From assembly GCF_003287875.1 (NCBI RefSeq), contig NZ_QMKK01000050.1:1-64000 (forward strand): 64,000 nucleotides of DNA. Direction: 5' to 3'. The number at the start of each line of letters is the position of its first letter. Positions within the stretch are counted from its first letter, which is position 1. A model generated the notes under the pieces. That model was not told where the DNA came from. It saw only the letters and a list, made by a program, of their open reading frames with translations, and made no database searches. Made by a program: the position numbers and the translations under genes. Below, piece by piece: positions 41,580 to 49,593 of the stretch. This DNA comes from Martinezella tropici (lineage in GTDB: Bacteria; Pseudomonadota; Alphaproteobacteria; Rhizobiales; Rhizobiaceae).

Positions 41580-42893
41580 ATGTCGAAGAAAAACGGAATG
41601 GAACCCTTTTCGCGCCGCTCTTTCCTGCGGTCGGCTGCAACTCTTGGCGCTGCCGCATTGGCCGCTCCGGCCCTTGCACAAAACGCAACTCCGCTTGAGG
41701 CATTGATCAACGACCGCTCGCGTGGCAATTGGGACGACCAATTCGACGCGAAGGCTGCGGCGCGTACCGCCGCCGCCGTCCAGTCGAACGCGCCAATCCT
41801 TGGGCCAGATTCCGTATCGAATATTCAGCAGGCGATCGCGCAATATCAGAGCATTGCCGCCAACGGCGGATGGCCGCAGATCAATCCGACAAGCCAGCAG
41901 CCGCTGCAGCTCGGTGTGACCGATCCGGCCGTACAGTCGCTGCGCCAGCATTTGATGATCACAGGCGACCTGCCGCGTGAGGCTGGTATGTCCTCTGCCT
42001 TCGACTCCTATGTCGACGGCGCGGTCAAGCGTTTCCAGGCCCGTCACGGCCTGCCGGCGGATGGCGTCCTGGGTGATTTCACGCTGAAGGCGATGAACAT
42101 CCCCGCCAATGTCCGCCTGCAGCAGCTGAACACCAATCTTGTTCGTCTCCAGACGTTCCCGTCCGATCTCGGCCGTCGTCACGTCATGGTCAACATCCCG
42201 GCGACACGTGTCGAAGCCGTCGAGGATGGTCAGGTCGCGCTGCGCCACCAGGCGATCGTCGGTCGGGAATCGCGGCCGACGCATATCATCAATTCAAAGA
42301 TCTACGAGGTCATCCTCAACCCGTACTGGACGGCGCCGCGTTCCATCGTCATCAAGGACATCGTGCCCTTGATGCGCAAGGACCCGACCTACCTGACGAA
42401 GAACAACATTCGCCTTATCGACGGCAAGGGCCAGGAAGTAGCACCCGAGACGATCGACTGGAATTCGGACAAGGCGCCGGACCTGATGTTCCGTCAGGAT
42501 CCGGGCAAGACGAATGCCATGGCGTCCACGAAGATCAACTTCCATAATCCCAATAACGAATACATGCACGACACGCCTGAGCAGGGCCTGTTCAACAAGC
42601 TGATGCGTTTCGACAGCTCGGGCTGCGTGCGCGTTCAGAACGTGCGCGACCTCGCGACCTGGCTGCTCGCCGAAACCCCGGGCTGGCCGCGTCAGCACAT
42701 CGAGCAGGTCATCTCCAGCCGCGTCAACACGCCGATCACCTTGGCGTCGGAAGTGCCGGTCTATTTCGTCTACATCTCCGCCTGGAGCGCCCGCGACGGC
42801 ATCGTCCAGTTCCGCGACGATATCTATAATCTCGACGGCAACTCCCAGTTGGCGCTCAATACGACTGAGGGCATGGAGCAGCCGGTTCAATAA
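41580..42893 (+). CDS. ldtP: L,D-transpeptidase (LdtP, YcbB/LdtD-like)
   Basis: 437-aa exported peptidoglycan cross-linking enzyme. The twin-arginine-like N-terminus (SRRSFLRSAATLGAAALAAPALAQ) suggests Tat export. A peptidoglycan-binding domain (VQSLRQHL, then DGAVKRFQARHGLPADGVLGDFTLKAMN) precedes the YkuD catalytic domain. Active-site residues are His in NEYMHDTPEQ and the Ser-Gly-Cys-Val-Arg motif in DSSGCVRVQN. It forms 3-3 meso-DAP links, or attaches proteins as in relatives. LdtR is encoded upstream and is the likely activator. A terminator follows at 42923. Confidence 0.9.
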   Translation: MSKKNGMEPFSRRSFLRSAATLGAAALAAPALAQNATPLEALINDRSRGNWDDQFDAKAAARTAAAVQSNAPILGPDSVSNIQQAIAQYQSIAANGGWPQINPTSQQPLQLGVTDPAVQSLRQHLMITGDLPREAGMSSAFDSYVDGAVKRFQARHGLPADGVLGDFTLKAMNIPANVRLQQLNTNLVRLQTFPSDLGRRHVMVNIPATRVEAVEDGQVALRHQAIVGRESRPTHIINSKIYEVILNPYWTAPRSIVIKDIVPLMRKDPTYLTKNNIRLIDGKGQEVAPETIDWNSDKAPDLMFRQDPGKTNAMASTKINFHNPNNEYMHDTPEQGLFNKLMRFDSSGCVRVQNVRDLATWLLAETPGWPRQHIEQVISSRVNTPITLASEVPVYFVYISAWSARDGIVQFRDDIYNLDGNSQLALNTTEGMEQPVQ

Positions 42894-42922
42894 TCGGCGT
42901 TGTTCGAACCCCATCGACATGG

Positions 42923-42949
42923 AAGCCGCATCGCAGGGTGCGGCTTTTT
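42923..42949 (+). terminator. Terminator of ldtP
   Basis: The arms AAGCCGCA and TGCGGCTT flank an 8-nt loop, followed by TTT, 30 bp after the ldtP stop. Confidence 0.85.
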
Positions 42950-43070
42950 CGTTTGCCGGCGTCGCTCATCGTAGTTTGCCCAGCAAATGTCGCTGATCGT
43001 ATTGCTCTCCGGCGACCCTGACGCTAATACCGTCTGCATTGCCGTTCCGGCCCGTTCAGGAGCTTTCACG

Positions 43071-44369
43071 ATGACCAATGCGTCCACCGAACCCTTCTTC
43101 AATCGCTCGCTTGCCGATACCGATCCGGAAATCTTTGGTGCGATCGGCAAGGAGCTCGGTCGTCAGCGTCACGAAATCGAACTGATCGCCTCGGAAAACA
43201 TCGTCTCGCGCGCCATTCTGGAAGCGCAGGGTTCGATCATGACCAACAAGTACGCCGAAGGTTATCCTGGCAAGCGCTATTATGGCGGCTGCCAGTTCGT
43301 CGATATCGCCGAAGAGCTTGCCATCGAGCGCGCCAAGAAGCTGTTCGGCGTCAACTTTGCCAACGTCCAGCCGAATTCCGGTTCGCAGATGAACCAGGCC
43401 GTCTTCCTCGCGCTCCTGCAGCCGGGCGACACCTTCATGGGCCTCGACCTCAATTCGGGCGGCCACCTGACGCATGGTTCGCCGGTCAACATGTCCGGCA
43501 AGTGGTTCAACGTCGTGTCCTACGGCGTTCGCGAAGGCGACAACCTGCTCGATATGGACGAAGTGCAGCGCAAGGCCGAAGAGCACAAGCCGAAGCTCAT
43601 CATCGCCGGCGGCACCGCCTATTCCCGCATATGGGACTGGAAGCGCTTCCGCGAGATCGCCGACAGCGTCGGTGCCTATCTGATGGTCGACATGGCCCAC
43701 ATCGCCGGTCTCGTTGCCGGCGGCCAGCATCCGTCGCCGTTCCCGCATTGCCATGTCGCCACCACGACCACGCATAAGTCGCTTCGCGGCCCGCGCGGCG
43801 GCATGATCCTCACCAACGACGAGGATCTGGCCAAGAAGTTCAACTCGGCCGTCTTCCCCGGCCTTCAAGGTGGCCCGCTGATGCATGTCATCGCCGCCAA
43901 GGCCGTTGCCCTCGGCGAAGCGCTGCAGCCTGATTTCAAGGACTATGCGGCTCAGATCGTCAAGAACGCCAAGGCGCTTGCCGAAACGCTGATCTCCGGC
44001 GGCGTCGACGTCGTCTCCGGCGGCACCGACAACCACCTGATGCTGGTCGACCTACGCAAGAAGAATGCCACCGGCAAGCGTGCGGAAGCCGCACTTGGCC
44101 GCGCCTATGTCACCTGCAACAAGAACGGCATTCCGTTCGACCCCGAAAAGCCTTTTGTCACCTCCGGTGTCCGCCTCGGCACGCCGGCCGGCACGACGCG
44201 CGGCTTCAAGGAAGCCGAGTTCCGGGAAATCGGCAATCTGATCATCGAAGTGCTCGATGGCCTGAAGGTCGCCAATTCCGATGAAGGCAATGCCGCCGTC
44301 GAGGCTGCCGTGCGCGAGAAAGTGGTCAAGCTCACCGACCGCTTCCCGATGTACGGCTACATGGGCTAA
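43071..44369 (+). CDS. glyA: Serine hydroxymethyltransferase GlyA
   Basis: 432-aa PLP enzyme interconverting serine and glycine with tetrahydrofolate, the main source of one-carbon units. The PLP lysine is Lys236 in TTTTHKSLRGPRGG. The substrate region IELIASENIVS is at 36-46. The ATG at 43071 has AGGAG upstream; an earlier frame start lacks support. nrdR begins 9 bp later in the same operon, a conserved glyA-nrdR-ribD order in rhizobia. Confidence 0.96.
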   Translation: MTNASTEPFFNRSLADTDPEIFGAIGKELGRQRHEIELIASENIVSRAILEAQGSIMTNKYAEGYPGKRYYGGCQFVDIAEELAIERAKKLFGVNFANVQPNSGSQMNQAVFLALLQPGDTFMGLDLNSGGHLTHGSPVNMSGKWFNVVSYGVREGDNLLDMDEVQRKAEEHKPKLIIAGGTAYSRIWDWKRFREIADSVGAYLMVDMAHIAGLVAGGQHPSPFPHCHVATTTTHKSLRGPRGGMILTNDEDLAKKFNSAVFPGLQGGPLMHVIAAKAVALGEALQPDFKDYAAQIVKNAKALAETLISGGVDVVSGGTDNHLMLVDLRKKNATGKRAEAALGRAYVTCNKNGIPFDPEKPFVTSGVRLGTPAGTTRGFKEAEFREIGNLIIEVLDGLKVANSDEGNAAVEAAVREKVVKLTDRFPMYGYMG

Positions 44370-44378
44370 GGAGAGCGC

Positions 44379-44855
44379 ATGCGCTGCCCTTACTGCGGCT
44401 CAGAAGACACCCAGGTCAAGGACTCGCGCCCGGCGGAGGACAATACGTCCATCCGCCGTCGGCGCATTTGTCCGGATTGCGGCGGCCGCTTCACCACCTT
44501 CGAGCGCGTTCAGCTGCGCGAATTGATGGTCATCAAGAAGACGGGCCGCAAGGTGCCGTTCGATCGCGACAAGCTGGTGCGCTCCTTCGAGATCGCACTG
44601 CGCAAGCGTCCGGTCGACAGGGACAGGATCGAGCGCGCCGTGTCCGGCATCGTCCGCCGCCTTGAAAGCTCCGGCGAGACCGAAATCAGCTCCGAGCAGA
44701 TCGGTTTGCAGGTGCTGGAGGCGCTGAAGAGCCTCGATGACGTCGCCTTCGTGCGCTATGCCTCCGTCTATCGCGATTTTTCGCATGCGGAAGATTTCGA
44801 GCACGTGATCGAAGAGATCAACGCGAAGATCGCCCGCGATCCGCTGGATCCCTGA
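44379..44855 (+). CDS. nrdR: Transcriptional repressor NrdR
   Basis: 158-aa repressor of ribonucleotide reductase genes. An N-terminal zinc ribbon (Cys3, Cys6, Cys31, Cys34) binds NrdR boxes, and an ATP-cone (from about 50: VIKKTGRKVPFDRDKLVRSF) senses ATP and dATP. The length is standard. It is co-transcribed with glyA and ribD. Confidence 0.95.
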   Translation: MRCPYCGSEDTQVKDSRPAEDNTSIRRRRICPDCGGRFTTFERVQLRELMVIKKTGRKVPFDRDKLVRSFEIALRKRPVDRDRIERAVSGIVRRLESSGETEISSEQIGLQVLEALKSLDDVAFVRYASVYRDFSHAEDFEHVIEEINAKIARDPLDP

Positions 44856-44857
44856 CC

Positions 44858-45967
44858 ATGGCGCCGCGGCCCGAGGACGAGCGTTTCATGGCCGCGGCCA
44901 TCCGCCTGTCGCGCAGGCATCTTGGGCTGACCTCGACCAATCCGTCCGTCGGCTGCGTCATCGTCAAGGATGGCGTCGTTTTGGGCAGCGCCGTGACAGC
45001 GCTGGGCGGTCGCCCGCATGCCGAGCCTCAGGCCCTGGCCGAGGCGGGCGAGGCGGCGCGAGGCGCCACCGCCTATGTGTCGCTCGAGCCCTGTTCCCAC
45101 TATGGCAAGACGCCGCCCTGCGCCGAGGCGCTGATTGCCTATGGGGTGGCGCGTGTCGTCATCAGCGTCACCGATCCCGATCAGCGCGTTTCCGGGCGCG
45201 GCATCAACATGCTGCGCGAAGCCGGCATCGAAGTCGATGCCGGCATTCTGGAAACGGAGGGCAGGCGGTCTCTTGCCGGCTATCTCATGCGCCAGACGAG
45301 AAACCGCCCCTATGTGACTCTCAAGCTTGCCATTTCCGCCGATGGCATGATCGGCAAGACGGGCGAGGGGCAGGTGCGCATCACCGGCGACATTTCGCGG
45401 GCGCAGGTGCAGATGCTGCGGGCCGAAAGCGACGCAATTCTCGTCGGCATCGGCACTGCGATCTCAGACGATCCGGAATTGACCTGCCGGCTTCCCGGCC
45501 TGGAATACCGCTCGCCTTTGCGCATCGTCATCGACGAGGATCTTCAGCTGCCGCTTGGCAGCAAGCTGGTAAGGACGGCACGGCAATATCCGGTTATCGC
45601 CGTTGCCGCCAATCCGCCGTCCTTCGACGACAATACCGACAGTGCCTTTTTGGCTCGCCGCGCAGCCCTCGATGCCGCCGGCGTCGAAGTGTTGCAGTCG
45701 AATTTGAGCGAACCGGGAGAGTTGCTGGAAGCCTTGGGCACGCGTGGCATCTCTTCCCTGCTGGTGGAAGGCGGCGCCAATACGGCGCGGCGTTTCCTCG
45801 CCGCTGACCTGGTCGACCGCATCCTGCTCTTCCAAGGGCCTTCCGATATCGGCGAGGGTGGTATTGAATCGCCCGTCGTCAAATCCAATATCCCGGCAAG
45901 TTTCATGCATATCGGCGAAAGCCGCTTCGGCGATGACCGCTGCGACGAATTTGAAAGAGGTTTTTGA
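44858..45967 (+). CDS. ribD: Bifunctional riboflavin biosynthesis deaminase/reductase RibD
   Basis: 369-aa two-domain enzyme. The N-terminal cytidine-deaminase-like domain has zinc ligands His54-Ala-Glu56, Cys79 and Cys88 (EPCSHYGKTPPC). The C-terminal reductase domain starts around 145 (TLKLAISADGMIGKTGEGQVRITG). It catalyses the second and third steps from GTP toward riboflavin. It starts 2 bp after the nrdR stop and overlaps ribE by one base (TGATG). Confidence 0.95.
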   Translation: MAPRPEDERFMAAAIRLSRRHLGLTSTNPSVGCVIVKDGVVLGSAVTALGGRPHAEPQALAEAGEAARGATAYVSLEPCSHYGKTPPCAEALIAYGVARVVISVTDPDQRVSGRGINMLREAGIEVDAGILETEGRRSLAGYLMRQTRNRPYVTLKLAISADGMIGKTGEGQVRITGDISRAQVQMLRAESDAILVGIGTAISDDPELTCRLPGLEYRSPLRIVIDEDLQLPLGSKLVRTARQYPVIAVAANPPSFDDNTDSAFLARRAALDAAGVEVLQSNLSEPGELLEALGTRGISSLLVEGGANTARRFLAADLVDRILLFQGPSDIGEGGIESPVVKSNIPASFMHIGESRFGDDRCDEFERGF

Positions 45968-46587
45968 TGTTTACCGGAATTGTCACCGATGTCGGCACGG
46001 TCGAATCCATTTCTCCCTTGAAGGAGGGCATCAAGCTGCGCGTTGCCACCAATTACGATCCGGCGACGATCGATATGGGCGCGTCTATCTCGCATGCCGG
46101 CGTCTGCCTGACGGTCACCGGCCTGCCGGAAGAGGGCAGCAACGGACGCTGGTTCGAGGTCGAGGCATGGGAAGAAGCCCTGCGCCTGACGACGATCGGC
46201 ACGTGGGAGACCGGTTCCAGGGTCAACCTCGAACGCTCCCTCAAGATCGGAGATGAACTCGGCGGCCACATCGTATCAGGCCATATCGACGGCAAGGCGG
46301 AAATCCTCTCGGTCACGGCCGAAGGTGATGCGACCCGCTTTCGCGTGCGCGCGCCGGAACATCTCGCAAGATTCGTGGCGCCCAAAGGTTCGGTCGCGCT
46401 CGATGGCACCTCGCTGACCGTCAATGCCGTCGATGGGACTGATTTCGATGTGCTCCTGATCCGCCATTCGCTTGAGGTCACGACCTGGGGCGAGCGCAAG
46501 GCCGGTGACTTCGTCAATTTCGAAGTCGACACCATGGCCCGCTACGCCGCCCGGCTGGCGGAATTCCCGGTCGTCAGCGAAGCTTAG
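45967..46587 (+). CDS. ribE: Riboflavin synthase alpha subunit RibE
   Basis: 206-aa trimeric enzyme that dismutates two 6,7-dimethyl-8-ribityllumazine molecules to riboflavin. It has the two tandem lumazine-binding barrels. The first begins MFTGIVTDVGTV (the N-terminal Thr/Gly active-site segment) with SHAGVCLTV; the second has the repeat HIVSGHIDGKAE and DGTSLTVNAVDG. I chose the ATG at 45967, translationally coupled to ribD; a TTG one codon upstream is also in frame. ribH lies 1.8 kb downstream beyond three minus-strand genes. Confidence 0.94.
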   Translation: MFTGIVTDVGTVESISPLKEGIKLRVATNYDPATIDMGASISHAGVCLTVTGLPEEGSNGRWFEVEAWEEALRLTTIGTWETGSRVNLERSLKIGDELGGHIVSGHIDGKAEILSVTAEGDATRFRVRAPEHLARFVAPKGSVALDGTSLTVNAVDGTDFDVLLIRHSLEVTTWGERKAGDFVNFEVDTMARYAARLAEFPVVSEA

Positions 46588-46634
46588 ATTTCATAGGCTT
46601 GCTGTGGGGAAGCGTCGATCGGCGCCTCGCCAGC

Positions 46635-47117
46635 TTATGCGAGCGCTTTTTCCATCAGGAAGTTCGACAATGTCTGGCCGCGCTTTTCGACCCGCTGCGC
46701 GGCCACGACGACGAAACCCTTGCGTTCGAAGAAGGGGCGGGCGGTCAAGCTCGCTTCGGTGAAAATCTGTTGAAGGCCCTGTTTGCGCGCAGCTCTTTCG
46801 ACCGTTGCAAGCAGTAGGCTGGCCACGCCCTTTCCCTGATAATCGGGCGAAACGAACATCATGTCGAGGCAACCATCCGATTTCAGATCGGTAAAGCCGA
46901 TGGGCGTGGAGCCATCCAACGCAAGCCAGGTCGGCCGGCTGGCGCGATATTGCGCCCAGATCTCGGCATCGTCGACCTTCGCCCAGGCGGCGATCTCAGC
47001 CGGGCTGTAGTCCTTCGACGCGACCTTGCGAATGGCGCTCAGGAAAATGTCGATCGTGGCTTGGGCATCATCCGGTCCGTAAGGTCTGACCGAAAACCTA
47101 TCCCCCGAAACCGGCAT
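46635..47117 (-). CDS. GNAT family N-acetyltransferase
   Basis: 160-aa acetyltransferase. The acetyl-CoA loop is VSPDYQGKGVASLL, the RGxGxA-type motif with Gln replacing the first Arg. The C-terminal FFERKGFVVV fits the GNAT fold (PhnO/YafP-like). The substrate is unknown. I chose the ATG at 47117; a GTG at 47138 is in frame and would abut the next gene. It forms an operon with the adjacent GNAT gene. Confidence 0.83.
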   Translation of the reverse strand: MPVSGDRFSVRPYGPDDAQATIDIFLSAIRKVASKDYSPAEIAAWAKVDDAEIWAQYRASRPTWLALDGSTPIGFTDLKSDGCLDMMFVSPDYQGKGVASLLLATVERAARKQGLQQIFTEASLTARPFFERKGFVVVAAQRVEKRGQTLSNFLMEKALA

Positions 47118-47138
47118 GACAATCACCCGCAACGCCAC

Positions 47139-47657
47139 CTAACGCTCGAATATGGCATTGCATCTGTCCTTGAACGTGACTTCGCCGATGCGCCGGAAAC
47201 CGATCTTTTCGGCAACCCGCAGCGACGGTACGTTCTCCAGGTCCACGATGCAGGTCATGCGCCGGTCTGCGAACTGGCTGTCCGCCCAGGCTATCGCTGC
47301 GTTCATGGCTTCTGTCGCATAGCCCTTGCCCTGCATTGGCGGCGTAATGCCCCAGCCGGCCTCCAGCGTGCCTTCCGTCATCGGCGTCATGTCACGGTGC
47401 AGATCGAGAAAACCGACTTCGCCTATCAGCTTGCCGCTTTGGCGTTCTTCGACGGCAAAGAAGCCGAAGCCGAGATGATGCCATAGGCCGGCATAGCGCA
47501 GGAGGCGGGCCCAGACCTGTTCACGTGTCGGCATTTCGCCGCCGATAAAGCGAACGATCTCCTCATGTTTCCAGAGGTCGAGGAATTCTTCGAAATCATC
47601 GACTCTGTGTCCGCGTAGCAGCAGGCGATCGGTCGTCAGTGTCGGAATATGGGTCAT
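47139..47657 (-). CDS. GNAT family N-acetyltransferase, RimJ/RimL-like
   Basis: 172-aa acetyltransferase. It begins TLTTDRLLLRGHRVDDFEEF, the usual start of RimJ/RimL/SpeG-type enzymes, and has the acetyl-CoA motif MQGKGYATEA and the C-terminal EKIGFRRIG. Relatives acetylate protein N-termini, amino sugars or antibiotics; no substrate can be assigned. It is the upstream gene of a two-GNAT pair on the minus strand. Confidence 0.85.
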   Translation of the reverse strand: MTHIPTLTTDRLLLRGHRVDDFEEFLDLWKHEEIVRFIGGEMPTREQVWARLLRYAGLWHHLGFGFFAVEERQSGKLIGEVGFLDLHRDMTPMTEGTLEAGWGITPPMQGKGYATEAMNAAIAWADSQFADRRMTCIVDLENVPSLRVAEKIGFRRIGEVTFKDRCNAIFER

Positions 47658-47698
47658 GGAGATATGGAGCTTTGCTGAACTCTGTCCCTTGGTGATGC

Positions 47699-48208
47699 TT
47701 AGTCGTTCGAGGCGCCGGGCTCGCCGTCCCAGTAGTCGAGGTTGCCGGCGGCGGCGCGGCCGATCGTACGGAACGTCGCCTTGCCGTCATTATTGGTCTT
47801 CGCCAGGAACTTGCCGGAATCGGGATATTCGACGATTTCGGTTCGTGCCTTGGTGGAAATGGCGAGATAGATGAGCACGCCGGGGCCGGTATTGATCAGC
47901 TGATGCGCCGTTTCCGGGCCGCCGGCGGGGGCGCCCAATACGTCGCCCTTGCTGATTGCGATACGCTGCTCGCCGAAGCGATATTCGCCTTCGCCGTCGA
48001 GGATGACGAAGAGTTCCTCCTCGACATGATGGTTGTGAAACGGACAGCCGGATTTGCCGGGCGGGACTTCGCTATAGCTGATCCCGAGATTCTTCAGGCC
48101 GAGCAACGCTCCGAAGGAGATGTCGCTGCCGGCAAAGAAGCTGCCCTGTTGCCAATGCTCCAGCTCGAGCGCGCCGACATTGACGGCGGGTGCGGATTTC
48201 TTTGTCAT
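47699..48208 (-). CDS. Cupin domain protein
   Basis: 169-aa protein with a single cupin barrel. The metal motif is PFHNHHVEEELFVILDGEGEYRFG (motif 1: His-x-His, Glu) and the second motif is GPETAHQLINTG with its His. It is probably a small metal-binding dioxygenase, isomerase or sugar-binding protein; no function can be read. The ATG at 48208 follows GGGGAGG; an upstream frame extends to 48421 but overlaps ribH antisense and is not supported. It is divergent from ribH. Confidence 0.85.
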   Translation of the reverse strand: MTKKSAPAVNVGALELEHWQQGSFFAGSDISFGALLGLKNLGISYSEVPPGKSGCPFHNHHVEEELFVILDGEGEYRFGEQRIAISKGDVLGAPAGGPETAHQLINTGPGVLIYLAISTKARTEIVEYPDSGKFLAKTNNDGKATFRTIGRAAAGNLDYWDGEPGASND

Positions 48209-48404
48209 GAACCTCCCCTTTGCAGGCTTTGAATTATTATCGAAGCGGTTGCGTTGGCGAAAGCCACAATTTTCGCGTTGCGCCGGTGATTTCCAAATAG
48301 GGCCGGAATTGGCGCCAGCCATTAAAAACACTTGCCAAGCGAGGCCCGCCGTGGTTTGACCCGGCCTGACAAGGTGCCGCGCCCTCTCAATCCGCAGGTG
48401 ATGT

Positions 48405-48860
48405 ATGACCAGCTCTTCCAATGCCCATATCCTTATCGTCGAAGCCCGCTTCTATGACGATATGGCCGATGCACTGCTCGACGGTGCCAAGGCTGCTCTC
48501 GACGAGGCTGGCGCGACCTATGATATCGTCACCGTTCCCGGTGCGCTGGAGATCCCGGCTGCGATCGCCATGGCGCTCGACGGCGGCGACAATGGCGGCG
48601 TCGTCTATGACGGCTATGTCGCCCTGGGCATGGTTATCCGCGGCGAAACCTATCATTTCGATATCGTCGCCAATGAATCCTCGCGAGCGCTGATGGATCT
48701 GGCCGTCAGCGAATCCCTCGCGATCGGCAATGGTATCCTCACCGTCGAGAACGATGAGCAGGCATGGGCGCGTGCGCGCCGTTCGGACAAGGACAAGGGC
48801 GGTTTCGCTGCCCGTGCGGCGCTGACCATGATCGCGCTGAAAGAGAAGTTGGGTGCATAA
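48405..48860 (+). CDS. ribH: 6,7-dimethyl-8-ribityllumazine synthase RibH
   Basis: 151-aa penultimate riboflavin enzyme, condensing 5-amino-6-ribitylaminouracil with dihydroxybutanone phosphate. Characteristic segments are ILIVEARFYDDMADALLDGA, TVPGALEIPAAI and GMVIRGETYHFDIVANESSR; the catalytic His is in this last stretch. It is co-transcribed with nusB (3-bp gap), as in many bacteria. I see no FMN riboswitch consensus in the 196 bp upstream. Confidence 0.94.
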   Translation: MTSSSNAHILIVEARFYDDMADALLDGAKAALDEAGATYDIVTVPGALEIPAAIAMALDGGDNGGVVYDGYVALGMVIRGETYHFDIVANESSRALMDLAVSESLAIGNGILTVENDEQAWARARRSDKDKGGFAARAALTMIALKEKLGA

Positions 48861-48863
48861 TTC

Positions 48864-49346
48864 ATGAGCAATCAGGATAACGAGCGACCGGCAAAGCCCG
48901 CCAACCAGCGAGGCGCTGCGCGCCTTGCGGCGGTGCAGGCGCTCTATCAGATGGATATCGGCGGAACCGGCGTTCTGGAGGTGGTGGCTGAATACGAGGC
49001 CCATCGTCTCGGGCAGGAACTGGACGGAGAGACCTATCTGAAGGCTGATGCCTCCTGGTTCCGTTCCATCGTGTCGGGTGTCGTGCGCGATCAAACCAAG
49101 CTCGATCCCCTGATCGGGTCGGCCCTTCAGGACGACTGGGCGTTGTCACGTCTCGACAGCACCGTACGCGCCATCCTGCGCGCCGGCACATTCGAGCTCC
49201 TCGACCGTAAGGACGTGCCTGTTCCGGTCATCGTCACCGAATATGTCGAGATCGCGCACGCCTTTTTTGAGGAGGACGAGCCCAAGCTCGTCAATGCGGT
49301 GCTCGACCGAATCGCCAAGCAGGTTCGCGGCGAAGCCAAGAAATAA
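48864..49346 (+). CDS. nusB: Transcription antitermination factor NusB
   Basis: 160-aa all-helical protein that with NusE binds boxA RNA and supports antitermination in rRNA operons. The N-terminus RGAARLAAVQALYQMDIGG is the arginine-rich RNA-binding helix region. The C-terminal VPVIVTEYVEIAHAFFEEDEPKLVNAVLDRIA is the most conserved part. The ribH-nusB order is standard. Confidence 0.95.
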   Translation: MSNQDNERPAKPANQRGAARLAAVQALYQMDIGGTGVLEVVAEYEAHRLGQELDGETYLKADASWFRSIVSGVVRDQTKLDPLIGSALQDDWALSRLDSTVRAILRAGTFELLDRKDVPVPVIVTEYVEIAHAFFEEDEPKLVNAVLDRIAKQVRGEAKK

Positions 49347-49437
49347 GGTTCGCCGAGCGCGCAAATCGTAACGCAGGCCACTTTCGTTTCCTTCGTTCGC
49401 GCCTGAATTCACCTTCGAATATTCTTTTGAACCTCCT

Positions 49438-49454
49438 GCGGGTATTTTACCCGC
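49438..49454 (+). terminator. Hairpin between nusB and hppA
   Basis: Perfect 7-bp stem GCGGGTA / TACCCGC with a TTT loop. It could end the ribH-nusB transcript or form part of the hppA leader; there is no T-tract. Confidence 0.35.
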
Positions 49455-49593
49455 GGGCGGTCTTGACGCGACGTTATCCCGACAGCAATCTCGCAACTGC
49501 ACATTGCTCTTCCCCTGGAGGAGGGGGCTGAGCGTTGTTGCAGGCGGCCGGGGGCGGAGTGAACCGCCGGCTTTTTTGGAGGGAAAAAGCGAA

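Noticed and set aside
48209..48404. Possible FMN riboswitch upstream of ribH
   Set aside because: The conserved FMN-aptamer segments, including the AGGGCAGGGTGAAATTCC-like block, are not present.
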